Assembly (NCBI GenBank): GCA_946479745.1 | Contig: CAMLGZ010000016.1 | Location: 1-64,000, forward strand | Reading direction: 5' to 3' | Source: an uncultured Pseudoxanthomonas sp. | GTDB taxonomy: Bacteria; Pseudomonadota; Gammaproteobacteria; Xanthomonadales; Xanthomonadaceae | Length of the DNA stretch: 64,000 nucleotides | Shown: positions 18,718 through 27,642 of the stretch, piece after piece | Layout: every line of letters begins with the position of its first letter | Position numbering within the stretch: the first letter of the stretch is position 1 | The notes under the pieces: model-generated | Seen by the model: the letters and a program-made list of their open reading frames with translations, nothing else | Told to the model about the DNA's origin: nothing | The model's database searches: none | Made by a program: the position numbers and the translations under genes

Positions 18718-18789
18718 GGGAGGCCTATCCGGGAAGCTCAGGCGCTCATTCTAACGGAGAGCCCATCGTAGCGGGCTTATCATAGGGAC

Positions 18790-20013
18790 ATGACCGAAAA
18801 ACACGATGTATTCACACACGACGTACTCATCGTCGGCGGCGGCCTGGTCGGCGCCAGCCTGGCCATCGCACTGGATCGCCTGGGGCTGGACATCGGCCTG
18901 GTGGAAGCCACGCCAGCGGGCGTCATGCCGGCGGTGTTCGACCAGCGCAACCTCAGCTTTGCCGGCGCCACCGTCAACGCACTGACCGCACTGGGCGTGA
19001 TGGCGAAGCTGCGCGCGCCCACCGGCCCGATCCGGCGTATCCATGTCAGCCGGCAGGGCGACTTCGGCAGGACCCGGTTGGAAGCGGCCGATTACGGCCG
19101 CGAAGCATTCGGGCAGGTGGTGGTGGCGCGCGATTTCGGCGAGGCCTTGGAAGCGCGGCTGTTGGAGCTGAAGCGGCTCACGCGGTACCGGCCCGCGCGT
19201 TTCATCGGCATGGGTGGGTCGCAGGAGGGATCGTGGGAAAAGACCCGCAGCCTGCGTATCGCCGATGGGCAGGGTGAGCGCGAACTCTCCGCGCGCCTGC
19301 TGGTCGCTGCCGATGGCACCCGCAGCGGGCTGCGCGACGCCTTGGGCATCGCCGCCAGCGAACACGACTACCGGCAAACCCTGTTCGTCGCCCGCATGCG
19401 CGCCGAACGGACGCCGGACGGCACCGCCTACGAGCGTTTCGGCGAATATGGCCCGACCGCGCTGCTGCCGCGTGGCGACCGTCATTTCGGCGTAGTGCAC
19501 GGCGTGGCGAGCGAGCATGCGGAGGAAGTCGCGGCACTGGACTCGGCGGGGTGGATAGCGCGTATCCAGAGCGTATTCGGCTGGCGCGTGGGACGTTTTC
19601 TCGCCACTGGCGAGCGCAGCGCCTATCCCATCGTCAAGGTGGTGGCCGAACGTACGGTCGCTGCGCGCGCGGTGTTGCTGGGCAACGCCGCACAGACCAT
19701 CCATCCCATCGGCGCGCAGGGTTTCAACCTGGGCTTGCGCGATGCGCTGACCCTGGCCGAATTGATCGAACACGCTCCCGATCCAGGCGCATCCGCATTG
19801 TTGGACCGCTACGCGCAACGACGCAGCGAGGACCGGCGGCGTACGCTGGAATTCTCCGATGGCCTGGCGCGGATCACCGGCAATGCATCGCCGGTGATGC
19901 GTCCGCTGCGCAGTCTGGGTTTGCTGGCGGCCGATAATTCGGCTGCGTTGCAGTCGATGCTGGTGGGCGGTGCGATGGGGTTCCGTGGCGAGGTGCCGGA
20001 GTTATGTCGATGA
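18790..20013 (+). CDS. ubiH: UbiH-type FAD-dependent monooxygenase
   Basis: Ring hydroxylase of ubiquinone synthesis, probably 2-octaprenyl-6-methoxyphenol hydroxylase. The 407-residue protein has the FAD dinucleotide motif LIVGGGLVGASLAIA at about 13-27, the middle DG motif (LVAADGTRSGLRDALG) and the C-terminal ribose motif LGNAAQTIHPIGAQGFNLGL. The last reads almost like E. coli UbiH (GNAAQTLHP). It is divergent from btuM and is followed by a second family member, separated by a long palindrome. Confidence 0.88.
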   Translation: MTEKHDVFTHDVLIVGGGLVGASLAIALDRLGLDIGLVEATPAGVMPAVFDQRNLSFAGATVNALTALGVMAKLRAPTGPIRRIHVSRQGDFGRTRLEAADYGREAFGQVVVARDFGEALEARLLELKRLTRYRPARFIGMGGSQEGSWEKTRSLRIADGQGERELSARLLVAADGTRSGLRDALGIAASEHDYRQTLFVARMRAERTPDGTAYERFGEYGPTALLPRGDRHFGVVHGVASEHAEEVAALDSAGWIARIQSVFGWRVGRFLATGERSAYPIVKVVAERTVAARAVLLGNAAQTIHPIGAQGFNLGLRDALTLAELIEHAPDPGASALLDRYAQRRSEDRRRTLEFSDGLARITGNASPVMRPLRSLGLLAADNSAALQSMLVGGAMGFRGEVPELCR

Positions 20014-20028
20014 GTCTGTCGGGAATGT

Positions 20029-20198
20029 GCGAAGAGCAAGAGCAAATCCCCCCTGCCCCCCTTTTTCAAAGGGGGGAACAGCACTGGCGCTGTTTTTTCC
20101 GATTGACGCAGAGAGGTGGGTTGGCTCGACCATTCCCTTCCGGAAGGCATGACACCTCCCCCTTTGAAAAAGGGGGGCAGGGGGGATTTGCTCTTCGC
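20029..20198. repeat. Long inverted repeat between the two ubi monooxygenase genes
   Basis: Arms of about 45 bases (GCGAAGAGCA...AATCCCCCCTGCCCCCC... on the left, the reverse complement on the right) flank a spacer of some 60 bases. The left arm carries a six-base insertion. The outer GCGAAGAGCA end also closes the CCCTCCC-type repeats at 21426 and 59564. It could form a very stable hairpin in the ubi transcript. Confidence 0.85.
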
Positions 20199-20227
20199 GT
20201 GCCGACCCGATACCGGGGTGCTAACCC

Positions 20228-21424
20228 ATGAACCGCCGTCGCCTGGATATAGCAGTAGTCGGCGGCGGCGTGGTGGGCGCGGCCTGCGCATTGTCGCTGG
20301 CCAAGCTGGGCCTGGAAGTCGCGTTGGTCGAAGGCCGCGAACCTGCGCCTTGGTCCGCGGGCTCGCCGGATCTGCGGGTCTATGCTTTCGCGCCGGACAA
20401 TGCGGCATTCCTCGACGGTCTGGGAATCTGGGAGTCCGTTCGTAGCGCGCGCGCACAAGCCTATCGACGGATGCGGGTATGGGATGCGTCGGGCGGCGGC
20501 GAATTGTCGTTCGACGCCGATCTGCTGGGCCGCGACCAGCTGGGTTGGATCGTCGAGAACAACCTGCTGACCGATCGCCTGTGGGCGGCGTTGCCGGCGG
20601 CGGGCGTGCAACTGCATTGCCCTGCTCGGGTCGAGTCGATGGAGCAGGATCCTTCGACAAGCTCAGGGCAAACGACAGGTGTGCGTCTGCGTCTGGACGA
20701 CGGCACGCGTCTGGAAGCGCGGCTCGCCATCGCCGCCGACGGCGCCGATTCCACATTGCGCCAACTGGCGGGTCTGCAGGTTTCCGCGCACGATTACAGG
20801 CAGCGCGGCGTGGTGGCTTTCGTCGAAACCGAAAAGCCGCACGAACAGACCGCATGGCAGCGGTTCCTGCCGGGCGGCCCGCTCGCCTTCCTGCCGTTCG
20901 TGGACGGGCGCAGTTCCATCGTCTGGACCCTGCCGAACGAAGAAGCCGATCGCGTGCTGGCGCTGCAGGACGATGCTTTCGATCGCGAACTGACCCGCGC
21001 CTTCGAGGCGCGACTGGGCGAAGTGCGCACGGCTACCCGCCGCGTCGCTTTTCCTTTGCGTCGCCAGCTGGCCGATGCCTATGTTTCCGGCAAGGTGTTG
21101 TTGATGGGCGATGCGGCGCACGTGGTGCATCCGCTGGCCGGTCAGGGCGTCAACCTGGGCCTGCGCGACGTGACGAGATTGCGGGACGCCGTCGCCGATG
21201 CGCAATCCCGGCGTGCGGACTGGTCCTCGCCGCATCGTCTCGCGCGTTGGGCGCGCGAGTGCCGCAGCGAGAACGCGGCGGCCGCCTATGCGTTCGACGG
21301 CATCAACCAGATGTTCTCGAACGACGAGATGCACACCACGCTATTGCGCGGATTCGCATTGGGAATGGCAGGGAAAATTCCACCGCTGGCGGCGCTGTTC
21401 TGGCGTAAGGCTTCGGGTTTGTAA
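20228..21424 (+). CDS. UbiI/UbiF-type FAD-dependent monooxygenase
   Basis: Second ubiquinone-pathway hydroxylase, 398 residues. It has AVVGGGVVGAACALSLAKLG for FAD, AIAADGADSTLRQLAG in the middle and LMGDAAHVVHPLAGQGVNLG near the C-terminus. The GDAAH...PLAGQG form matches UbiI/UbiF better than UbiH, so it probably hydroxylates another ring carbon. Which position is unclear, since some xanthomonad enzymes are broad. Around residues 141-150 it reads DPSTSSGQTT, encoded by an inserted copy of a dispersed repeat (20651-20676) and not expected in the family. The product should stay functional because the insertion is in frame. Confidence 0.87.
   Translation: MNRRRLDIAVVGGGVVGAACALSLAKLGLEVALVEGREPAPWSAGSPDLRVYAFAPDNAAFLDGLGIWESVRSARAQAYRRMRVWDASGGGELSFDADLLGRDQLGWIVENNLLTDRLWAALPAAGVQLHCPARVESMEQDPSTSSGQTTGVRLRLDDGTRLEARLAIAADGADSTLRQLAGLQVSAHDYRQRGVVAFVETEKPHEQTAWQRFLPGGPLAFLPFVDGRSSIVWTLPNEEADRVLALQDDAFDRELTRAFEARLGEVRTATRRVAFPLRRQLADAYVSGKVLLMGDAAHVVHPLAGQGVNLGLRDVTRLRDAVADAQSRRADWSSPHRLARWARECRSENAAAAYAFDGINQMFSNDEMHTTLLRGFALGMAGKIPPLAALFWRKASGL
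20651..20676. repeat. Dispersed repeat inserted in frame in a monooxygenase gene
   Basis: CCTTCGACAAGCTCAGGG and the following bases match the widespread CTTCGACAAGCTCAGGGCGAACG type of intergenic repeat. Related arms (TTCGACAGGCTCACCACGAA) form the palindrome at 62022-62126. Here the copy lies inside a coding region and encodes PSTSSGQT. Confidence 0.75.
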
Positions 21425-21425
21425 A

Positions 21426-21475
21426 CCCCCCCTCCCTTGCGTAGCAGGGGAGGGCTGGGGAGGGGTGCTCTTCGC
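21426..21475. repeat. CCCTCCC-type hairpin repeat ending GTGCTCTTCGC
   Basis: CCCTCCCTTGC...GCAGGGGAGGG stem followed by TGGGGAGGGGTGCTCTTCGC. Other copies are at 42907 and 59564. It follows the stop of the second monooxygenase. Confidence 0.8.
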
Positions 21476-21489
21476 GAGAAAACTTCAGT

Positions 21490-21603
21490 CGTCATCCCCG
21501 CGAAGGCGGGGACCCAGCGACTTCAGCGCGTCACCAACAAAGCCGCCGATAACAATGCAGACCAAAGCAAAGTCCCTGGGTCCCCGCCTTCGCGGGGATG
21601 ACG
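21490..21603. repeat. Palindromic repeat with CGTCATCCCCGCGAAGGCGGGG arms
   Basis: The arms CGTCATCCCCGCGAAGG and CCTTCGCGGGGATGACG lie 114 bases end to end. Relatives with base changes are at 25277, 36144, 42845 and 44487. This is a common proteobacterial intergenic repeat type. Confidence 0.85.
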
Positions 21604-21650
21604 GTCGGGTTATTGCGGGCCGCCGAAAGGAGTGCGCGCGGAATAAGCTG

Positions 21651-22373
21651 TCACCCCGGAATAAACGGAAACACGATCTTCAGCAATCCCTTCAACCCAC
21701 CTTCGGCGGTGCTCACGATAGCCTTCGCCCCCAAACTGTTGAGCGCATTGCGCACTTCCTGCCAACGCAATTTGGTCACGTCCTTCTTCAGCAGGTCGGC
21801 GACTTCTTCGGCGGCAGGCGCCAGCTTGTTCAACTCATCGGTGATCGCTTTCGGATCCGGTTGCAGGTAACCCCATTTCTCGGCGATCTTGAGCAGAGTG
21901 TCGAAACGCACCGCCATCACGTCGCGATTGCGTTCGTAGACCGGCAGCGCGCCCACATCGAGGATGGCCTGCTCGAACTGCTGCTGGTCGTCCGGATGCT
22001 CCACACGGATCGCCAGGAAACCTTCCTTCTTGCTGCGCTCGCTGACGTGCTTGGCCCCGGAGCGCAGGTTGTCTTCGGTCAGCACGCTGGCCACGATCCG
22101 TTGCAGGGCCGCATCGCTTTCTTCCGGCACCAGCGCCCGCCAGCGCGCGTAGCCGTCGCGGCGCAAGGCCTTGACCTTGGCCGGGGTCACCCGCAGGCGC
22201 AGGGCGGCAGCGGCGTTGGAATCGCTGCGCTGGATGGCGCCGTCGCGTTCCAGCAGTACGAAGATCAACAGTTCCAGATCGCGTTTGGTCAGCGACTGGA
22301 AACCCTGCAGCAGGGTCAGTCGCAGGAATTCGTTTGCGAACCCGGCGGGGTCCTTGAGTTCGATGGGTTGCAT
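21651..22373 (-). CDS. Unrecognised 240-residue protein, third gene of a small cassette
   Basis: I do not recognise the family. The N-terminal 90 residues look all-helical. LTKRDLELLIFVLLERDGAI followed by RLRVTPAKVKALRRDGYARW resembles a helix-turn-helix or small adaptor bundle. The middle has alternating charged stretches (VRVEHPDDQQQFEQAILDVG-like mixed alpha/beta), with RNRDVMAVRFDTLLKIAEKW after it. The last 30 residues (GGLKGLLKIVFPFIPG) are hydrophobic and could bind a membrane. No catalytic motif is visible. It lies 82 bases downstream of a coiled-coil membrane protein gene on the same strand. The start at 22373 (MQPIELKDPAGFANEF) is preferred over upstream codons that run into the gap. 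Confidence 0.75.
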   Translation of the reverse strand: MQPIELKDPAGFANEFLRLTLLQGFQSLTKRDLELLIFVLLERDGAIQRSDSNAAAALRLRVTPAKVKALRRDGYARWRALVPEESDAALQRIVASVLTEDNLRSGAKHVSERSKKEGFLAIRVEHPDDQQQFEQAILDVGALPVYERNRDVMAVRFDTLLKIAEKWGYLQPDPKAITDELNKLAPAAEEVADLLKKDVTKLRWQEVRNALNSLGAKAIVSTAEGGLKGLLKIVFPFIPG

Positions 22374-22455
22374 GGCCGCTGTCCTCTCTTCAGGGGAGTA
22401 GCTTGCCACGGCGGCGTTGCAGGGAATGAGACCCCGACGGCGACAGTGGAATCGT

Positions 22456-22791
22456 TCAGCGCGCCAGTGCGTAAGCGGCGAGGGCAAAAGCCAGAATTGC
22501 GACCGTGGTCGCGATCAGTGTCAATTGGCTGGCGCGGCGCAATCGGCGTTCCGCCTGGTCCGCGCCCACCTGCAGGACTTCGATGGTTTTCTGCATGTCG
22601 GTGGCGAGCTTCTTGATCGAGTCCGCATTCTGGGTCGCCGCATCCTGCAGCTCGGCGATCTGCTCGCCGATCACGTCCATGCGCAGTTGATGGCTGTTGT
22701 CCACCTGCGGCGTGCGGGTGAACAAGGGGCGCGCCATGCGGATGATTTCGGGCAGCGAGGACGCGGCGATGGTGATCCAGGTCGCGGCCAT
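22456..22791 (-). CDS. Small coiled-coil, tail-anchored membrane protein
   Basis: A 111-residue protein. The first 25 residues form a mildly hydrophobic amphipathic segment. Residues 35-85 are a probable coiled coil (GEQIAELQDAATQNADSIKK and MQKTIEVLQVGADQAERRL). The last 22 (LTLIATTVAILAFALAAYAL) are a transmembrane helix. No enzyme motif is seen. Only three bases separate its ATG from the stop of the YjdM-like gene, so they share a transcript, probably with the 240-residue gene too. It may be a membrane scaffold for one of the neighbours. Confidence 0.78.
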   Translation of the reverse strand: MAATWITIAASSLPEIIRMARPLFTRTPQVDNSHQLRMDVIGEQIAELQDAATQNADSIKKLATDMQKTIEVLQVGADQAERRLRRASQLTLIATTVAILAFALAAYALAR

Positions 22792-22794
22792 GGC

Positions 22795-23007
22795 TCAGGC
22801 CTTTTTGAGGAAGCAGGTCTTCAGCACCAGGTCCTTGATCTTCTCGACCTTGCATTCGATTTCTTCTTCGTCATCGGTCAGGCGGATACCTTTGATCAGG
22901 GTGCCGCGCTTGATCGTCAGCGAAGTGCCCTTGACCTTGAGGTCCTTGATGACGGTGACCGAATCGCCGTCGCTGAGCGGAGTGCCGTTGCTGTCTTTTA
23001 CGTTCAT
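22795..23007 (-). CDS. YjdM/PhnA C-terminal-domain protein
   Basis: A 70-residue protein matching the SH3-like C-terminal half of PhnA/YjdM: VKDSNGTPLSDGDSVTVIKD, LKVKGTSLTIKRGT and EEEIECKVEKI. Full-length YjdM has an N-terminal zinc ribbon that is missing here. Despite the PhnA name this family is not the phosphonoacetate hydrolase, and its role is unknown. The ATG at 23007 is chosen because the frame upstream is made of REP sequence. It begins the three-gene cassette. Confidence 0.85.
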   Translation of the reverse strand: MNVKDSNGTPLSDGDSVTVIKDLKVKGTSLTIKRGTLIKGIRLTDDEEEIECKVEKIKDLVLKTCFLKKA

Positions 23008-23028
23008 GATGGTTCCTCCTAAGTCGTT

Positions 23029-23097
23029 GTAGGAGCGGGCCCTGCCCGCGACGCTTTGTTGGCAAATAAGAGCGTCGCGGGCAGGGCCCGCTCCTAC
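23029..23097. repeat. Paired REP element, class A
   Basis: Class A GTAG...CTAC pair between rlmM and the YjdM-like gene, with the arms of the copy at 43 and a shorter spacer. Confidence 0.85.
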
Positions 23098-23107
23098 GGG
23101 AATTGTG

Positions 23108-24160
23108 TCATCGTGCTGTAGCTGCGAAGACTGTGATTTCCTCGCGGTCGTGGTAGAGCTGTTTGGCACGAACGTGCACGGGCTTTTCGGATTGCTCGGC
23201 GAACAGATCCAGGCACAACCGCGTCTCGTCCCAACGTTTCTTCATCGGCAGCTTCAGATTGAAGACCGCATGCCTGCACCAGCCTTCCCGGAACCAGGTC
23301 GCCATTCGTTCGGCCACGCGCCGGGGTTGCTCCACCATGTCGCAGACCATCCAGTCCAGCGGCTGCGAGGGCTTCCATTGAAAACCATCCGCGCGCAGAT
23401 GCTCGACCAGCCCGCTGTCCATCACGTTCTGGCGCAGAGGGCCGTTGTCCACGCTGATCACGCGAAGGTGATGGCGGGTGAGGATCCAGGTCCAACCGCC
23501 CGGCGCGGCGCCCAGGTCGGCAGCGGTCATGCCGGGTTTCAGCAGGACTTCGCGCTCATTCGCATCGAGCAGCGTCAGCAACGCTTCTTCGAGTTTCAAG
23601 GCAGAGCGGGAGGGAGCATCGGAGAGGAGCTTCAAGCGTGGAATGCCAAGCGGCCAGGGGGAGCCGTCTTGCGGATCGGCGATAGCCAGGAAGGCATGGT
23701 CGCCGTCGACGAAAACGACGTGCAACCGGGGAAGTCGCGGATTTTCCTTGTCGGTCATCAGACCAGCCTTGCGCAATGCGGGACGCAGGGCGTTGCCGAA
23801 GCTGCGCGCCAATCCGGCCAGCGGCTTGGAGGTATCCGAGTCGGGATGCTCGACCCACAGATCTCCGAAGCGCGACTGTCCCGCCAGTGCCGCGAGCATG
23901 GGAGTGATGCGGTCTTTAGGATCGAGCTCACGCAACTCTGCGATCAACCGCAGTTTCTGCCGGGCATAGATAAGTTCGCGCCATGGCAATGCTTTCGCAA
24001 GCGCTGCGCCATCGTCGCAGACGAACACCACATGGGCGCTATTGCGTTCGGTGCGCGCATAGCCGGGATAGCCGGCGAGGGCCGCTCGCTCGCTCAGTTC
24101 GGCCGCAAGCTCAGGCTCGAAGCCCTGACGGCAATAGCAAAGCAGGCCGGTCATGCACAT
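23108..24160 (-). CDS. rlmM: 23S rRNA (cytidine2498-2'-O)-methyltransferase
   Basis: Adds a 2'-O-methyl group to C2498 in the peptidyl-transferase region of 23S rRNA. The 350-residue protein has an N-terminal THUMP-like part starting LLCYCRQGFEPELAAEL and a Rossmann methyltransferase domain. Motif I is AADLGAAPGGWTWILTR and the later catalytic region has WMVCDMVEQPRRV and FNLKLPMKKRW. Starts at 24160 (MCMTG) or 24154 (MTG) are both possible. A REP element lies directly upstream, between rlmM and the deaminase gene. Confidence 0.93.
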   Translation of the reverse strand: MCMTGLLCYCRQGFEPELAAELSERAALAGYPGYARTERNSAHVVFVCDDGAALAKALPWRELIYARQKLRLIAELRELDPKDRITPMLAALAGQSRFGDLWVEHPDSDTSKPLAGLARSFGNALRPALRKAGLMTDKENPRLPRLHVVFVDGDHAFLAIADPQDGSPWPLGIPRLKLLSDAPSRSALKLEEALLTLLDANEREVLLKPGMTAADLGAAPGGWTWILTRHHLRVISVDNGPLRQNVMDSGLVEHLRADGFQWKPSQPLDWMVCDMVEQPRRVAERMATWFREGWCRHAVFNLKLPMKKRWDETRLCLDLFAEQSEKPVHVRAKQLYHDREEITVFAATAR

Positions 24161-24166
24161 GCTCTT

Positions 24167-24236
24167 GTAGGAGCGGGCCATGCCCGCGACTGGGCGTGAC
24201 CAGTGGAGCTTCGTCGCGGGCATGGCCCGCTCCTAC
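24167..24236. repeat. Paired REP element, class A variant (GGGCCATGCCC)
   Basis: Both arms carry CCATGCCC in place of CCCTGCCC, so the two halves have changed together or were inserted as a pair. It lies seven bases upstream of rlmM. Confidence 0.85.
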
Positions 24237-24250
24237 AGGAAGACACGGTG

Positions 24251-24814
24251 TCAATAACGGTCGCCGCCGCGTTCGCCGTAGGTGCGCAGGACTTCGCGCG
24301 CTGCGTCGCGGTTGAGGTCGCGGACCACTTCGATGCCGCGCTTGTTCAATTCGCCGATCCAGTCGGCCGGAAGCGGGCCTTCGTCGAACTCGGTCAGCTC
24401 CATCACGTCTTCGGCGCGCGCGCCGATCAGCAAGCGGTCGATGCCGGCCCACACCGTGGCGCCGTAGCACTGGCAGCACGGCTGCGACGAGGTGGCCAGC
24501 GTCACCGTACCGCCCACGCGTTCGTTGAGGCGTGCGGTCTGCAGGCGTTGCTGGGCCAGCATATAGGCCATGTTTTCGGCATGGGCCAGCGAAGTGTTCT
24601 GCGGCAGCACGCGGTTCACACCGATGGAAATGATGCGATCGTCCGGCCCGAAGACCACGGCACCAAAGGGGCCGCCGGTGTTGGCGTCGATATTGATGCG
24701 CGACAGTTCGATGGCCAGCGCCACCTTGTCGGCATCGCTGACGTACGACGCCGATGCATCGACGGTTTCATGCACCCAGGCAGGCAGGGTCAGATGGACT
24801 TGCGCGTAGAGCAT
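24251..24814 (-). CDS. Nucleoside/guanine deaminase-like zinc protein
   Basis: Cytidine deaminase-like fold, 187 residues. HAENMAYMLAQ carries the zinc His and proton-shuttle Glu. SQPCCQCYGATVWAG carries the PCxxC zinc cysteines. GGPFGAVVFGPDDRII is the usual substrate-side loop of guanine or nucleoside deaminases. The N-terminus has an extra 25 residues before the core. The ATG at 24814 overlaps the stop of the upstream Cys-rich lipoprotein gene by one base. The true substrate (guanine, nucleoside or a related base) is not certain. Confidence 0.87.
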   Translation of the reverse strand: MLYAQVHLTLPAWVHETVDASASYVSDADKVALAIELSRINIDANTGGPFGAVVFGPDDRIISIGVNRVLPQNTSLAHAENMAYMLAQQRLQTARLNERVGGTVTLATSSQPCCQCYGATVWAGIDRLLIGARAEDVMELTEFDEGPLPADWIGELNKRGIEVVRDLNRDAAREVLRTYGERGGDRY

Positions 24815-25242
24815 CACTGAACCTTCTGATCCGCGCCGCCGGCGGGCGCGCATTGGCCGTTGTCGCATTGGCAGGCGCTGATCTCTGCGAAGCCGCAAAT
24901 GCCCATCATTCCCTTCGCCGCGCAGGCAGCCTGCACGGCCGCGGGGTCGGTCGGGCTGTCTTTATTGACGCAGGCGGGCATCGCGCCGCAGCAGTTGCCG
25001 ACGTTCTTCACCGCGCAATCGGCGTTGGTTTTGCAGGAAGTGTCCACGACGACTTCCTGCCGGACTTCACGCGGCGGCAGCGGCGAGGACATCGGCGGCG
25101 GCGCTTTGGGGGGCGCGGGTGGTGGAGGCGGCGTGGTGCCTGCGAGGTTGCCTGTAGCCGGTTCGGTGGCGGAGGGGGCTGCGCAGGCGGCCAGCGAAAG
25201 TGCGAGCGCAAAGAGCAGGAAAAGCCGGGTCATGCGATGCAT
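24814..25242 (-). CDS. Ten-cysteine lipoprotein of unknown function
   Basis: A 142-residue protein with a lipoprotein signal (ALALSLAAC, Cys20), then a proline-rich linker (about 38-58, TPPPPPAPPKAPPP). The compact C-terminal domain has cysteines at 70, 76, 84, 85, 91, 107, 116, 124, 126 and 131, an even number that suggests five disulfides. The spacing with an adjacent CC pair resembles small secreted disulfide-rich domains, but I recognise no family. The frame is open upstream through a repeat; the ATG at 25242 before a clear signal peptide is preferred. It is translationally coupled to the deaminase gene. Confidence 0.78.
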   Translation of the reverse strand: MHRMTRLFLLFALALSLAACAAPSATEPATGNLAGTTPPPPPAPPKAPPPMSSPLPPREVRQEVVVDTSCKTNADCAVKNVGNCCGAMPACVNKDSPTDPAAVQAACAAKGMMGICGFAEISACQCDNGQCAPAGGADQKVQ

Positions 25243-25276
25243 AGCCGAATTCCTTTGAGTTGGGTAAAAAAGTACC

Positions 25277-25359
25277 GTCGTCCCCGCGAAGGCGGGGATC
25301 CAGCGACTTCTGCACTTGAGCATTAAAGTCGCTGGGCTCCCGCCTCCGCGGGAATGACG
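25277..25359. repeat. Palindromic repeat of the CGTC-TCCCCGCGAAGG type
   Basis: Left arm CGTCGTCCCCGCGAAGG, right arm CCTCCGCGGGAATGACG. It is a diverged relative of the element at 21490 and lies upstream of the Cys-rich lipoprotein gene. Confidence 0.75.
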
Positions 25360-25455
25360 ATCGGATTGTTACGGCGACCACCTTCAGGCCACCTGTTCAA
25401 ACATGATCCTCCGCCTGCACGGATTACATCTGCGATGGCAGGACCAGCGGGCATT

Positions 25456-27225
<1,770 letters not shown>

Positions 27226-27350
27226 GCGGTGAGGGAGCCTTGCGTTCGGGATCACAGTTTAGCCGACGCGCCCGTGCACTTCCTGCGAGGAGGCCGTGGT
27301 TTTCATCGGAACTGGGGTTACTCTGGGTCCGGTGTCTGGGGAGACCCGCC

Positions 27351-27617
27351 GTGCAAGTCGCTTATCGCGCAAACAACCTGATAGAGGCCCATCTGGCCAA
27401 ACATGCGCTGGAAGGCCTGGATATTCCGGTGTTCATTTTCGGCGAGTCCCTGCTGGGGGGCCCGGGCGAGCTGCCGCTGTTCGGTGTTTTGCGGGTTTGC
27501 GTTCCCGATCCCTACATCGATGAGGCGATGGCCTGCCTCAAGGAACTGTCACTGGGGCAGGAGTGCGCAGACCATGGCGAGGGAGATCCGGGTGCATTGC
27601 CTGCCACCGGGCAGTAG
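27351..27617 (+). CDS. DUF2007 (putative signal-transducing) protein
   Basis: An 88-residue protein starting with a GTG (VQVAYRANNLIEAHLAKHAL), characteristic of DUF2007. These small ferredoxin-like fold proteins bind metabolites or act as regulatory partners. LGGPGELPLFGVLRVCVPD and YIDEAMACLKEL are the two beta-alpha halves, and the C-terminus is hydrophilic. The codons before the GTG are repeat-free but have no other good start. A GGGGAG ribosome site lies about 6 bases before it. It precedes and may overlap the diguanylate cyclase gene. Confidence 0.82.
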   Translation: MQVAYRANNLIEAHLAKHALEGLDIPVFIFGESLLGGPGELPLFGVLRVCVPDPYIDEAMACLKELSLGQECADHGEGDPGALPATGQ

Positions 27618-27642
27618 TTCGCGTTTGCGCGTGCTGTGGGGC

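Noticed and set aside
18718..18789. Possible cobalamin riboswitch before the btuM-type gene
   Set aside because: Only 72 bases separate the two divergent start codons, too few for the roughly 200-base riboswitch. No B12-box sequence was seen.
21651..22791. Known anti-phage system
   Set aside because: The arrangement and membrane segment would suit a defence pair, but no nuclease, NTPase, TIR, cyclase or pore-forming motif could be identified. It is listed only as a cassette of unknown role.
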